Below, piece after piece: positions 7,978 through 17,377 of a stretch of 64,000 nucleotides of DNA. The first letter of the stretch is position 1. Each line of letters starts with the position of its first letter. The stretch comes from Paenibacillus sp. PvR098 (GTDB lineage: Bacteria; Bacillota; Bacilli; Paenibacillales; NBRC-103111), in NCBI RefSeq assembly GCF_017833255.1, contig NZ_JAFIBU010000001.1:1550001-1614000 (forward strand), in the 5' to 3' direction. The position numbers were made by a program, and so were the translations under genes. The notes under the pieces are model-generated. The model saw only the letters and a program-made list of their open reading frames with translations, did not search any database and was not told the DNA's origin.

Positions 7978-8937
7978 TTACCGCGAACTATTTTCTAATT
8001 CCCACTTCGCAACACACATTCCCATGATCGCACGATAGAAAGGTTCGTAGGCTAGTACATCCGCTTTTCCTCCTCCAATTGCTCCACACAAAATAATCCA
8101 GGAACGCAGCTCTAGTTCACCGTGCTCCAAAAGCTCTGAGTTTGTCAATTCGGCAAGCTTGCTTCCTTTGCCATCCGATAACCAGTCAATAATCATTCGG
8201 TCGAAATCTTCGCTTATGCAGCCGTAACCATACGGCCCCTTATATACTGAATAGGGGTATCCCGCAGTAAAGTGGGATAATCCTCCGGAGGCGTATATGC
8301 CCACACGCTTCGCGCCTGCTTTCTCACGAATGATTTTGGATATGGCTTCGCCGAATGCATAGCATCTGGAAGGACTAGGTGCCGGCCAGTGAATTCCATT
8401 GACGAAGATGGGTATGATCGGTATATCCGCATGGGGCAGCAATACACGATTTAATGGTTCTCCATGCGCATGAGCTTTTAAACGGTTATCCGGAAAACAT
8501 TCCGAAAACGAAACGTCAAAGCCTTCTTCAATCATCCCTTCTAAAATAATATTAGCTAGCGAGGGATCACACGGATATAATTTCTCCTCTTTTCTCCCTC
8601 GATCAACGACTTGAACTTCATTCCCCGTGAAAACTCCGAATTGTGGTATATTGTCCGTAGTATAATTCTCGTTTTGATCGTCCCCTATGACTAGTAGTAC
8701 ATCAGGTTTGGCGATTTCAAGGGAACGGCGAAGCTCAGCTAGACCATTTCTTATCCGCTCATATCGTATCTCGACACTTTGCTCATCTTCCTCTGCGATC
8801 CGAGGATGAACAGGTGGCAGATGGCCATACCTGCGAGCATAACCATTCCTGTTTAATTCGCGAAATTGATCCCATTCATTTGGCTCCATTAAAGTAAAGG
8901 CATGAGATGAAGCCAAGGCCGTAACAATTTCTCCCAT
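7978..8937 (-). CDS. Class III (LigB-type) extradiol ring-cleavage dioxygenase
   Basis: Fe(II) enzyme expected to open a catecholic ring next to one hydroxyl (319 residues). It has the LigB fold signatures: N-terminal SSHA with candidate iron ligand His12, the VIGDDQNENY segment, and a GGLSHF motif near the C-terminal part. Related enzymes are protocatechuate 4,5- and 2,3-dioxygenases, gallate dioxygenase and PcaB-like proteins; which bond is cut cannot be read from the sequence. A second LigB-type enzyme is encoded at 13810-14868 and shares the GDDQ-x-EN motif. It lies between the permease and ATPase genes of the transporter, 31 bases before the latter. Start ATG 8937 follows GGAGG. Confidence 0.82.
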   Translation of the reverse strand: MGEIVTALASSHAFTLMEPNEWDQFRELNRNGYARRYGHLPPVHPRIAEEDEQSVEIRYERIRNGLAELRRSLEIAKPDVLLVIGDDQNENYTTDNIPQFGVFTGNEVQVVDRGRKEEKLYPCDPSLANIILEGMIEEGFDVSFSECFPDNRLKAHAHGEPLNRVLLPHADIPIIPIFVNGIHWPAPSPSRCYAFGEAISKIIREKAGAKRVGIYASGGLSHFTAGYPYSVYKGPYGYGCISEDFDRMIIDWLSDGKGSKLAELTNSELLEHGELELRSWIILCGAIGGGKADVLAYEPFYRAIMGMCVAKWELENSSR

Positions 8938-8990
8938 ATGATAACCTCCACATTTCGAATTAGAAATATCGCAAAATCAATGAAATGATT

Positions 8991-10664
8991 TTAGCTGTTA
9001 TGCTTTCCGATCTTAAATCCGAACATCCTGGCCATGAAAGCAATCATTCCTACAATAATGACAATAATCGTTCCCACAACCGTAGCCGCAGATTTATCCT
9101 CGCCCATGAGATAACCCAACATAACGATACCTAATGGTTCGGTTTTACTCGTTGTTAGGAGCACGATATCACTTACATTTCGAGCTGCGGATCCAAAAGC
9201 CATGACCCCCACTAGTACTACAGCCGGGATCATTAACGGGGTAATAATTCGGCGGAAACCATACCACCAGGTGCCTCCTAAAGCTCTTCCTGCTTCCTCT
9301 AAATCAAAACCTAATTGAAGCATATTGCTTTTTAATATTTGCATACTTACCGTCATAGCCGATAGGGTTTGGACAAAGATAATGACAAAAATGGTACCAT
9401 ATAATTGGTTAATGACCGGAGTATTTAATACCATCAAAAAGTAGCCAAGCCCTAGAACCAAACCAGGAATCGTGAAAGGAATCCAAGTTAAGATATCAAA
9501 AGCCCCCCGGGCAAAGTAACGGGTTCTTACACTGATATAGGCCATCAGTCCATACACAATGACTGATATGAACATACTTCCAAATCCGAGGATGAGCATA
9601 TTCTTTAAAGAATTCGTAAATTTATGTCCGGTCAATACCGTATCCCAATGACGGAAGCTCCATATTTGTTCGACATTAAAGTAGCCAAATAAATTCATTA
9701 GGCTTCCCATGAGCATGAATAGAACCGGAACAAACGTACAGAGCGAAGCGATGGTATAAACTAATAAAGTGATCGGCCAACGCCACTTGCCGAGATCTAC
9801 CTTGGTAGATTTAAATCTCCCGGACAGCGTAGTGTAATCCTTACGATGACTAATCCAATACTGTAAAAATACCAATGGGATCATCGTTACAAAAATGACC
9901 ATTGCAAGTGCGGTTGCCCCTCCATAATCCGCATTTGCAGTAACTAAGCTATAAATTTTCGTACTAAATACGGAGAAGTGAAAAGGCGTTCCAAGCACAA
10001 GCTCAATTTCGAATGTCTCGAAGGAACGAATTAAGGACATTAAAAAGGCTACAAAAAGACTCGGCGCAATACAGGGGATGACAATTTTAAATAAAGATCC
10101 GAGAGTACTTGCACCGGAAGTACGAGCCGCCTCTTCTAAAGAGGCATCCATGTTTCGGAAAGCAGGAACTAAAAGCATCACTTTTACTGAAATACCCAAT
10201 GCGGTTAGATGGGTAAAAATGATCCCCCAATACGAATAAATATTAAAGGGCGGTTCATCAATAAAAGGCAATTTCATTAGCAGCTGATTGAGCAATCCAT
10301 AATTCGGGTCCGCTACCAAAATCCAACCGGAGGTAATACCTAATGTAGGCAAAAAGAAAGAGATCCAAAACAAAAATTCCAACGAATTACCTGACACGAT
10401 ATTTGTTCTTGCAATTAACCAGGCGATAATGGTCGCCAGTGGAACTGAAATCAATTGCACCATAAACGTTACGCGCAAAGTATTCATGATGGCGGTTGCC
10501 ATTCCGGGTTCACTCCAGGCTCTTTTCCATGCCTCAAAAGAGTAGGATTGATCTACCTGAAAGCTTTTTAAAAGCAAAATAATAATGGGAAAGAAGACAC
10601 TGAATATAAGAAACACCAGAAATATTGTGATTAAAATATTCTCATGTCGTTTAAGTTGACTCAT
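8991..10664 (-). CDS. ABC transporter permease, fused double-domain (FbpB type)
   Basis: Inner-membrane permease with two BPD_transp_1 domains fused in tandem and about twelve membrane segments, as in FbpB/PhnU-V-type iron and phosphonate importers. Both halves carry an EAA loop (SLEEAARTSGAS in the first, DLEEAGRALGGT in the second), the docking site for the ATPase. One polypeptide therefore makes the whole channel, matching the single ATPase at 6777. Start placed at ATG 10664, with GAGGAG upstream and directly before the first hydrophobic segment; an alternative ATG at 10742 would add 26 hydrophilic residues. Only one permease is present although three binding proteins are encoded, so they probably share it (inference). 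Confidence 0.88.
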   Translation of the reverse strand: MSQLKRHENILITIFLVFLIFSVFFPIIILLLKSFQVDQSYSFEAWKRAWSEPGMATAIMNTLRVTFMVQLISVPLATIIAWLIARTNIVSGNSLEFLFWISFFLPTLGITSGWILVADPNYGLLNQLLMKLPFIDEPPFNIYSYWGIIFTHLTALGISVKVMLLVPAFRNMDASLEEAARTSGASTLGSLFKIVIPCIAPSLFVAFLMSLIRSFETFEIELVLGTPFHFSVFSTKIYSLVTANADYGGATALAMVIFVTMIPLVFLQYWISHRKDYTTLSGRFKSTKVDLGKWRWPITLLVYTIASLCTFVPVLFMLMGSLMNLFGYFNVEQIWSFRHWDTVLTGHKFTNSLKNMLILGFGSMFISVIVYGLMAYISVRTRYFARGAFDILTWIPFTIPGLVLGLGYFLMVLNTPVINQLYGTIFVIIFVQTLSAMTVSMQILKSNMLQLGFDLEEAGRALGGTWWYGFRRIITPLMIPAVVLVGVMAFGSAARNVSDIVLLTTSKTEPLGIVMLGYLMGEDKSAATVVGTIIVIIVGMIAFMARMFGFKIGKHNS

Positions 10665-10767
10665 TCTTCTCCATGTCTCCTCGAAAATCAGAGTTGGATA
10701 ATCACTGTCCTTTGATCTGGAATGCTCGGGCAGTCCATACAACGGCCCGAGCCCCTTTCTTTGCTAA

Positions 10768-11628
10768 CTAATTTCTAAAAAACTCGGTTACCACTTGGTT
10801 AAACTTTTCAACTTCGTCATTTTGTACTTGATGTGCGGAATCTTCGAATACATGGAAAGCTTTTAGATTAGGAAGCATATCCCTGAGCGGGTAACCCAGA
10901 TCCTCCAGAGGAGCAAACGTATCTAATTTACCCCAGATCATCATCGTAGGAATAGTTAACTCCGGCAAGCGATATTTTAAGCTGTACTGCTGCATAAGGT
11001 TAGGGTCGTTCTTCATTCTCGCACGGTATTTCGCGTGGGACCTTTGCGCATCTTGAGCACCGGGCGAAGTCGCTACGGCCAACCGGTTATCTACGAGTTT
11101 GTCCGTAATATTTTCCGTATGCTTCACCAAGCCTTCCAATACCGCCCTCATGTTTTCTCTGGTAGGCTCCTCGTTACATTTTTTCATGGCCTCCTGGCCT
11201 ATGCTCAATTTATGGTTAAGACCAAATGACGATGCAATGCTTCCGGATGCCACCAGCACCATCTTTTTCACCCGTTCCGGATGGTCAACCGCATACCGCG
11301 CAACCCCGTAAGCCCCCATGGAATTACCCATCATATTGACCTTGTCTAAACACAGTGCATCAACAAAATCAGCCAAATGATTAGCCAAAGCGAGGTCCGA
11401 GTATTCAATAGCAGGCTTATCCGTTAAACCATAACCAATTCTGTCAAGGGCATAAACGCGGAAGTGTTCGGCAAGCGCGGGTATATTTCTTGACCAACCT
11501 GCTTCACCGCCGGAGCCTGGGCCGCCTCCGTGAACCAAAACTAAGGGTTCGCCTTCCCCCGCTACGACAAAATGCGTTCTGATACCGTTCGCATTCACAT
11601 ACATCGATTGATAAGGTTTCTTTGACAT
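10768..11628 (-). CDS. Alpha/beta hydrolase, meta-cleavage-product (C-C bond) hydrolase type
   Basis: 286 residues. The oxyanion motif HGGGPGSGG (33-41), nucleophile Ser103 in GNSMG, an Asp in KLDTFAPL and a C-terminal His in DSAHQ form the triad order of BphD/XylF/MhpC hydrolases, which split the vinylogous 1,5-diketone made by extradiol cleavage. Its place among extradiol dioxygenase genes supports that role; a simple esterase is the alternative. The existence of a hydrolytic branch suggests that at least one ring-cleavage product is a ketone, not an aldehyde (inference). ATG 11628 with GGGAGGG upstream, same direction as neighbours. Confidence 0.82.
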   Translation of the reverse strand: MSKKPYQSMYVNANGIRTHFVVAGEGEPLVLVHGGGPGSGGEAGWSRNIPALAEHFRVYALDRIGYGLTDKPAIEYSDLALANHLADFVDALCLDKVNMMGNSMGAYGVARYAVDHPERVKKMVLVASGSIASSFGLNHKLSIGQEAMKKCNEEPTRENMRAVLEGLVKHTENITDKLVDNRLAVATSPGAQDAQRSHAKYRARMKNDPNLMQQYSLKYRLPELTIPTMMIWGKLDTFAPLEDLGYPLRDMLPNLKAFHVFEDSAHQVQNDEVEKFNQVVTEFFRN

Positions 11629-11667
11629 GAAAAGCCCTCCCGTTTAACTACTATTTTTTGATAAAAC

Positions 11668-12600
11668 CTAAGACACAAACAACTCTTCCGGTACAAAACG
11701 CCGGCTTACCAGGCCCTGATCGTACGCATATCCCAAAAAAATTTCCAACGCCCTTCTGTTCTGCTCTATGCCATAAGGATACGGATCGCGCTCAAACGTT
11801 TGCATCCACTGATCAAACGTCATGTTGTGGATCGGCATCTCCAGTTGAATGCCGCTGGTGTCCCTGAGGTATGCCTGTCTTTTCACGTTCTCAAACGCTT
11901 TGCATAATGCTGCGGAAAGCCCTGGATTTTGCTGTTCCAACGCTTCCCTCATCACGACGAAATGCATAATAGGGATCATGTCGGTACGCAAATAATATTG
12001 CTTTTGTGCATCGGAAACATCTGGAAACGTACTCCTTATGTTTGGGGATGGCCCGATCGGCTTTGGTGAGAGTATGGCGTCGATTTCCCCATTCTCCAAC
12101 AGAGATTGCAGCCCCAACAGATCGGTATCGATCCTTTCCACACGAATATCATCGGGTAAACGCAAACTGTCCATCCTCTCCTCCGTGATCGTATACCAAT
12201 ATACCGATTCGGGACGAAGGCCGTATTCCTCTTGTAGAAATCCGCGGTGCCAAACCGAAGAAGTCATCCAATATTGGGGAATCCCTATTTTTTTCCCTGC
12301 CAATTCAGACACGGACTGGATACCGGAACGCTCCGATACCGCGATGCAAGGATGAAGGAATCGTCGTCCGGTAAAGATAGGGAGACCTATGAGAGGGAAC
12401 CCCTCTTCTTTCGCTTTGACATAGGTAGCAAAAGACATTTCCGCAACATCAAACTCCAGGCGAAGCATTCTTCTGGAATTATGATCAACAAACTGTGCTT
12501 GAACGCCTTCGATATTCATCTCCGGAATGGATACAGTACCGTTCAAAATGGGTGAAGTCAATGCCGAAGGGATGGCCGACAATACAAGGTTCATCACCAT
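11668..12600 (-). CDS. 4,5-dihydroxyphthalate decarboxylase-like protein (periplasmic-binding-protein fold)
   Basis: 310 residues with no signal peptide. The fold is that of phosphate/taurine-type binding proteins, but the cytoplasmic location and the FDVAEMSFATYV segment with WHRGFLQEEYG resemble 4,5-dihydroxyphthalate decarboxylases (Pht5 family), which use this fold as enzymes. Database entries of this family are often mislabelled as ABC binding proteins. It starts one base after the stop of the Rieske oxygenase gene at 12602, implying translational coupling. A Rieske oxygenase next to a dihydroxyphthalate-type decarboxylase recalls phthalate 4,5-dioxygenase pathways that end in protocatechuate; that is inference, since no cis-dihydrodiol dehydrogenase is visible. 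ATG 12600; a second ATG two codons on is possible. Confidence 0.68.
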   Translation of the reverse strand: MVMNLVLSAIPSALTSPILNGTVSIPEMNIEGVQAQFVDHNSRRMLRLEFDVAEMSFATYVKAKEEGFPLIGLPIFTGRRFLHPCIAVSERSGIQSVSELAGKKIGIPQYWMTSSVWHRGFLQEEYGLRPESVYWYTITEERMDSLRLPDDIRVERIDTDLLGLQSLLENGEIDAILSPKPIGPSPNIRSTFPDVSDAQKQYYLRTDMIPIMHFVVMREALEQQNPGLSAALCKAFENVKRQAYLRDTSGIQLEMPIHNMTFDQWMQTFERDPYPYGIEQNRRALEIFLGYAYDQGLVSRRFVPEELFVS

Positions 12601-12601
12601 G

Positions 12602-13765
12602 TTATTTTAAAGCATGAATTGTACTATCAAATTCGATGCACACATTTTTCGAGGGATCCCTAAGAATACCCATAGGTTCGCCTCCATCCCTTACAACTGC
12701 GATTTGCTCATCTAATAATTTCCTAAACATAATGATTCCTCTGTCCGTTGCGCCTAAATGCTCTGTTGAACGATCGTAAATATCTCCTTGGGTTTCTTGA
12801 GCCATTCGGTCTTGGTTCGCGAAGGCATAATGATGATCGTCCAATGCGAGTTTATAATCCCCTTCAGAGTCAAAGGTCATATCCAAAGTAATGTAATCTA
12901 CAGAAGGTTCTTCCGGCTGCTCAGGAATGCTTCCGTCTTTGGATGGTCTGAAATAAACCGAAATCAGCAGTGTGTGCGTGTCATCGACGGGTACTCTCCA
13001 TTGAACCAGATGGTCAGGAGTCTTGATCAACAAAATATTTGGAAAAATAAGCGGAGGCCTAGTCTCCTCTCCGGGATTGTCTCCTCCATAAATAATTTTT
13101 TTCTCAATTCCCCAATCACAGTATTTCCAATCGTATCCGGTAATGGGCCTGAGAAAAAATTCCCTTTCCTTTTTGCTGTGGCTCTCTCCCATGGCTTGAG
13201 CTTTGCTAGCCATATAGCCATGAAGATAAAAGGTATGGGTGGAATCCGCGGTATTCTCCTGTACCTGCAGCCAATTGCAATTTAAAATGGGTTGTACTTC
13301 AATTTTCCGGCTTCCATCCTGCCTTACCAAAGCCCCCCAATTGGGAAGCAGCGGCGGTTCACCAGGCCCCATATAGATAAACAATAAACCGCTCAGTTTT
13401 TGTACAGGGTATGCGTTCGTCAGTTTTTTATTTTGAAACGAGCTGTTATCAAATGGAATCTCAGTGACGACCCCTTCTTTATCATACTGCCAGCCATGAT
13501 ACGGACACCGAATTTTCCCATCCTCTACAAAACCGTAATAAAGCGAACAGCCCCTATGAGCACAACGTTCCGTAATACAACCATAGTCTCCGTTTTCATC
13601 TTGAAAAATCACCAGGTCTTCTCCTAAAATACGCACCCTTTTGGTTGGCTTCTTATTCAACTCGCTAGCTGGACATACGGGATGCCAATAACGTCGCAGA
13701 AGCTCCCCGCCCTGCGTGCCGGAACCAACCCTGGTAAGCAATTCATTCTTTGCTTTACTTAACAT
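12602..13765 (-). CDS. Rieske oxygenase, VanA / phthalate-dioxygenase type (single-component alpha)
   Basis: 387 residues, terminal oxygenase of the alpha3 class that needs no beta subunit. Rieske ligands Cys68/His70 and Cys87/His90; catalytic ligands Asp174, His177 and His182 in the NTADSTHTFYLH motif. It is unlike the other four alpha subunits in the island, belonging to the vanillate demethylase / phthalate 4,5-dioxygenase branch. Such enzymes receive electrons from a flavin/ferredoxin reductase, which is not encoded nearby. It is coupled to the dihydroxyphthalate-decarboxylase-like gene downstream, suggesting the two act in sequence on a phthalate-like diacid (inference). ATG 13765 follows AGGAGGGAAAAG. 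Confidence 0.82.
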   Translation of the reverse strand: MLSKAKNELLTRVGSGTQGGELLRRYWHPVCPASELNKKPTKRVRILGEDLVIFQDENGDYGCITERCAHRGCSLYYGFVEDGKIRCPYHGWQYDKEGVVTEIPFDNSSFQNKKLTNAYPVQKLSGLLFIYMGPGEPPLLPNWGALVRQDGSRKIEVQPILNCNWLQVQENTADSTHTFYLHGYMASKAQAMGESHSKKEREFFLRPITGYDWKYCDWGIEKKIIYGGDNPGEETRPPLIFPNILLIKTPDHLVQWRVPVDDTHTLLISVYFRPSKDGSIPEQPEEPSVDYITLDMTFDSEGDYKLALDDHHYAFANQDRMAQETQGDIYDRSTEHLGATDRGIIMFRKLLDEQIAVVRDGGEPMGILRDPSKNVCIEFDSTIHALK

Positions 13766-13809
13766 GATCTCTTTTCCCTCCTAAGTACCATGAGTTAAGT
13801 GATTCAGAC

Positions 13810-14868
13810 TTAAAAAATAGCAAAGCATTTATTGGAATTAAACAAATGAGTCTCGATCAATTTCGTATGCTTAGGCTTTCTATTCGCCATGGCTCCAGCT
13901 AGACAAATCCAATTTCTTAATTCCATCTGACCGGAGTTTTCTATCTCATCAATGGATAAATTCCTCCATTCACTATGCCTGCCTTCAATCAATTCATTAT
14001 ATCGCTCTTTATCAAATTCAAAATCCGGATGCAGCCATCCTGTTTTTGACGTTAATGACGCATGAGACCAGCTTGACGAGCCTATGACGGCTACCTTCCA
14101 AGGACTGTCCTCCAAAATAGCTCCTAGTGCCATGCCAATTTCAAAACATCTGGCAGGCGTAGGCCCATTTGGCGTTTCCAAACCGTTATCAGAGACGAAT
14201 TTTTGAAACCCACCGCGTAATAAACTTTTCCCATAGCAATTAACATGGAAGGGTATAACCGGATATGTAAACCCTTTCCTGTCATAATCCAAGTAATTTA
14301 GCGTGTTCGCAAAGGCATGAGCGATACCATTATAGTGATGCGGTTTAAACGAGAACGCCACATCAAATCCATGATGGTTTAATTTGTCGATGATATACCC
14401 CCCTCCTTCAACATGCCCTTTGTAGCTGAACTTTTGATCTTTAGGTTCATCCCAGAAGTTATTCACATCTTTCCCCTTTGACGCGCGAAGAAATGGAGGA
14501 TCATGTAAAAATGGTTGAGCACTAATATCACCATAATTTAATACACAAAACTGCGGTACCAAATCCTCCCGAAAATTCTCATATTGATCGTCTCCAAAGA
14601 TGACAACAAAGTCGGGATTAAACAGGTCGATCTCTTGCCGTATCCTTCTGAATTCATGAACTAACGCTTCTCGATGAGCTTTGGCTGCTAGAAGACCTTC
14701 ATCTTCCCCCCATTCGTTCTTCATCGAAATAGGCCAATTGGAGGGATCCTTTTTCTCAACAGGAACTTTCCCGCTGCTTAGGATTCCTTTCAAAATATCC
14801 GCCATATGTTCATCCGGATACATAAGATTGGGAGAATGAGTTACACCAATACCTAATATTTGCCCCAA
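13810..14868 (-). CDS. Second LigB-type extradiol dioxygenase
   Basis: 352 residues, longer than the paralogue at 7978. Candidate iron ligand His11 in VTHSPN, the FGDDQYENF segment in the middle and SSSWSHASL near the C-terminal third fit the class III extradiol family. The inserted region around residues 130-200 distinguishes it. The start is TTG 14868, preceded by GGTGGTG. Two different LigB enzymes in one island suggest two ring-cleavage substrates, or that one subtype works on a carboxylated and one on a decarboxylated diphenol (inference). It lies between a binding-protein gene and the VanA-type oxygenase gene, same direction. Confidence 0.8.
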   Translation of the reverse strand: MGQILGIGVTHSPNLMYPDEHMADILKGILSSGKVPVEKKDPSNWPISMKNEWGEDEGLLAAKAHREALVHEFRRIRQEIDLFNPDFVVIFGDDQYENFREDLVPQFCVLNYGDISAQPFLHDPPFLRASKGKDVNNFWDEPKDQKFSYKGHVEGGGYIIDKLNHHGFDVAFSFKPHHYNGIAHAFANTLNYLDYDRKGFTYPVIPFHVNCYGKSLLRGGFQKFVSDNGLETPNGPTPARCFEIGMALGAILEDSPWKVAVIGSSSWSHASLTSKTGWLHPDFEFDKERYNELIEGRHSEWRNLSIDEIENSGQMELRNWICLAGAMANRKPKHTKLIETHLFNSNKCFAIF

Positions 14869-14923
14869 TGTTTACACCACCATTCGAAATTTTTGATGCA
14901 TCAGATTCGATGCATACATGCTT

Positions 14924-16096
14924 TTATTTGATTAGTTCTCTTGATATTTTATGGACTTCATTCGTGGATTCTCTTACATGTTCCTCGAGTTGTGGAATAA
15001 AGTACTCCTTCCCTTTCTGTGGAACCGAAGATGGTTTAACTGGAGGAACATCCAATCGCCTGCTATTATTATTTAGCGTCTTAGAAATATACGATTGTCC
15101 TTCTTTGGATAGGACCCAATGAATAAACACCTTTGTGGCATTGGGATGAGGAGGATTTTTAAAGACAGCGGGAGCTGTCCCCCCCACTGTGGCGTGCCCC
15201 ACGTCCGGAGAATTTCCAGCATTATCAATGAAGCCTAAGTTGAGTCCCGCCTCCTTATATTTAATAAGCGTATCTTCCAGTATTTCAGGAATGGCTATTC
15301 CTTTTCCGCCACGAATGAATTGTTCCGTTGCCTCTTCATTTCCCCTTGTAATCATGGCTTCTTGATCAACAATTAATTTTTTAATTCCTTCTTCACCGTA
15401 TTTATGATAAATGAAAGTTGAAAAAACAGCTGCTGAACCACCGCTTCGCGGATCTCCCCCCATCACAATTTTCCCTTTAAACATGGGATTGGTAAGAATG
15501 TCTCCAATATCATTGATTTTCACATCCGGAAACATATTCCTATTGATTGCAACGGTATTTACAGAATTCCATATTGAAAAAATATATTTTTTCTCTTGAT
15601 CAAGAAATGCTGCCTTTAACCCTCCATCATAGACGGATCCATCCAATACTTCAGGATGCACTACATAATCCAGGAAAGGTTCAAATCCGCCTTCATTTTT
15701 CAAATCAAAAATTTTCAAATTGGTTCCGAACATCCAAACATCCCATAAATATTTTCCGGTTTTTTGTTCATTCGACACTCTTACCGGAAATTCCGGAACG
15801 GGTGCTGCGGTCACCTCAAGCTTGATTCCGGGGTATGCCTTCTCGAATCCATCTTTAAAAGCATTGGCATAATCTGGTCTTGGAGGACAAGCGCAGTAAA
15901 CGACCCCTTCCTTCTTAGCAGCCTCAAGAATGGCCTCCCATTTCGTGTCTTTTGCCGGCACGTTTGCGTTTGAATTATTTTCGCTTGTAACCGCTGCTTC
16001 CGGTGGATTGGATTGCGGTTGCCCGGAACACGATACGATGATAAGCATGGCTGCACAAATGGAAGTGATGAGCTTCATCATTCGAAGACGGTGCAT
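14924..16096 (-). CDS. ABC transporter substrate-binding lipoprotein, paralogue B
   Basis: 390 residues; lipoprotein signal with Cys23 (IVSC). Same architecture as the proteins at 5550 and 16130, including V-Y-C-A-C-P-P-R-P-D, NRNMF and PHPNATKVFIHWVLSKEGQ. It lacks the GGGSGS/GGGAGS stretch of its paralogues (has DPRSGGSAA), so the ligand site may differ. No transport genes of its own adjoin it; it presumably feeds the permease at 8991. ATG 16096 is preceded by GGGAGGT. It lies 33 bases downstream of paralogue C, so both come from one transcript. Confidence 0.84.
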   Translation of the reverse strand: MHRLRMMKLITSICAAMLIIVSCSGQPQSNPPEAAVTSENNSNANVPAKDTKWEAILEAAKKEGVVYCACPPRPDYANAFKDGFEKAYPGIKLEVTAAPVPEFPVRVSNEQKTGKYLWDVWMFGTNLKIFDLKNEGGFEPFLDYVVHPEVLDGSVYDGGLKAAFLDQEKKYIFSIWNSVNTVAINRNMFPDVKINDIGDILTNPMFKGKIVMGGDPRSGGSAAVFSTFIYHKYGEEGIKKLIVDQEAMITRGNEEATEQFIRGGKGIAIPEILEDTLIKYKEAGLNLGFIDNAGNSPDVGHATVGGTAPAVFKNPPHPNATKVFIHWVLSKEGQSYISKTLNNNSRRLDVPPVKPSSVPQKGKEYFIPQLEEHVRESTNEVHKISRELIK

Positions 16097-16129
16097 GGTT
16101 TATAACACCTCCCAATTGGTAAGTTATTA

Positions 16130-17305
16130 TTAAGGAACCAATTCGTTTGCTATTTTTTGAGCTTCTACCCTGATGGCTAACCCATCTTCTGTTTGTGAAT
16201 AAAAATAGTGCGTTCCTTTTTTAGGTACAGACCCGGGATCGGCGACAGTGACATCGATACGTCGACTGTTTTGATTTAATTTCTGGGAAATAAGCTCTTG
16301 GGCTTCCTTTGATAAAAGCCAATTGATGAACACCTTCGTTGCATTAGGATGAGGCGGGTTCTTAAATACGGCAGGACTGGATCCGCCGACACTTGCCATC
16401 GAAATTTCAGGTTCATTCCCGGCGGATTCCAAATTAAATTTAACGCCGGCCTTTTCATACGGGATCAGTGTATCCCGGGTTGTATGGGGTAATCCTATAG
16501 CCTTTGAATTCCGTACCAAGTGTTCTGCAAGCTCTTGATTACCTTTTACAAAAAGAGGCTTTTGGTCTATTAATAATCTTTTAATGCCGTCTTTGCCCAG
16601 TTTTGAATAAATATACGCTAACCAATTGGATCCGGCTCCTCCGCCTCTCGGGTCCACCCATACGATCTGATTTTTGTACTTCGGATCCAAGAGGTCTTCT
16701 ACTTTTGTTATTTTGGCATCCGGCAATAAATTACGGTTAATGCCAACATCATTGGTTTGGTACCACATAGAGAAAATAAACTTTTTCTCTTTGTCAAGAA
16801 ATGCCGCTTCCAATCCCCCCTCATAAACAGAACCATTTAGAATTTCCGGCAATACAATATAGTCCTTGAAGGGTTCAAACCCACCTTGGTTTTTCAAATC
16901 ATAGACCTCAGGTCCAGGACCGAACATATAGACATCCCATAAATATTTCCCCGCTTTTTGTTCGTTACCAACCCTGACAGGAAACTCGGGTAACGGAGCA
17001 GACGTTGTTTCGAGAGTGATTCCAGGGTATGCTGCTTCAAATCCTTCCTTCAGCACTTTAGAAAAATCCGGCCGTGGAGGACAAGCACAGTTCACGGTTT
17101 TCTCTTTTTTGGCGGCCGCCAAAACAGCATCCCAATCACCCTGCGTACCACTAGTGTTAGATGAGGAAGAATGGGGAGGATCTTGACCGGTTGATGAGCT
17201 CCTTGTTTCATCTTTAACCGTTGAACCGCCACTGCATGCTGTAATGAATAGAGCTGAAATGAATAGAGAAACGACTAATTTATGCTGCGTCCGTCTAAAA
17301 TTCAT
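16130..17305 (-). CDS. ABC transporter substrate-binding lipoprotein, paralogue C
   Basis: 391 residues from ATG 17305 (site AAAAGGGGGCA upstream; the open frame extends 24 codons further but that part is hydrophilic and precedes the signal peptide). Lipobox Cys24 (FITAC), Ser/Thr-rich linker, then V-N-C-A-C-P-P-R-P-D and WYQTNDVGINRNLLPD. Closest in visible sequence to paralogue A. It is the most promoter-proximal of the three binding proteins. Three paralogues for one permease suggest uptake of several related aromatic acids through one channel (inference). Confidence 0.85.
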   Translation of the reverse strand: MNFRRTQHKLVVSLFISALFITACSGGSTVKDETRSSSTGQDPPHSSSSNTSGTQGDWDAVLAAAKKEKTVNCACPPRPDFSKVLKEGFEAAYPGITLETTSAPLPEFPVRVGNEQKAGKYLWDVYMFGPGPEVYDLKNQGGFEPFKDYIVLPEILNGSVYEGGLEAAFLDKEKKFIFSMWYQTNDVGINRNLLPDAKITKVEDLLDPKYKNQIVWVDPRGGGAGSNWLAYIYSKLGKDGIKRLLIDQKPLFVKGNQELAEHLVRNSKAIGLPHTTRDTLIPYEKAGVKFNLESAGNEPEISMASVGGSSPAVFKNPPHPNATKVFINWLLSKEAQELISQKLNQNSRRIDVTVADPGSVPKKGTHYFYSQTEDGLAIRVEAQKIANELVP

Positions 17306-17377
17306 ACCAATGCCCCCTTTTTGTTCATGTCCAAAAAAATCGATTACAACATGGTTGAATTTTTTAGGCTTTATCAT

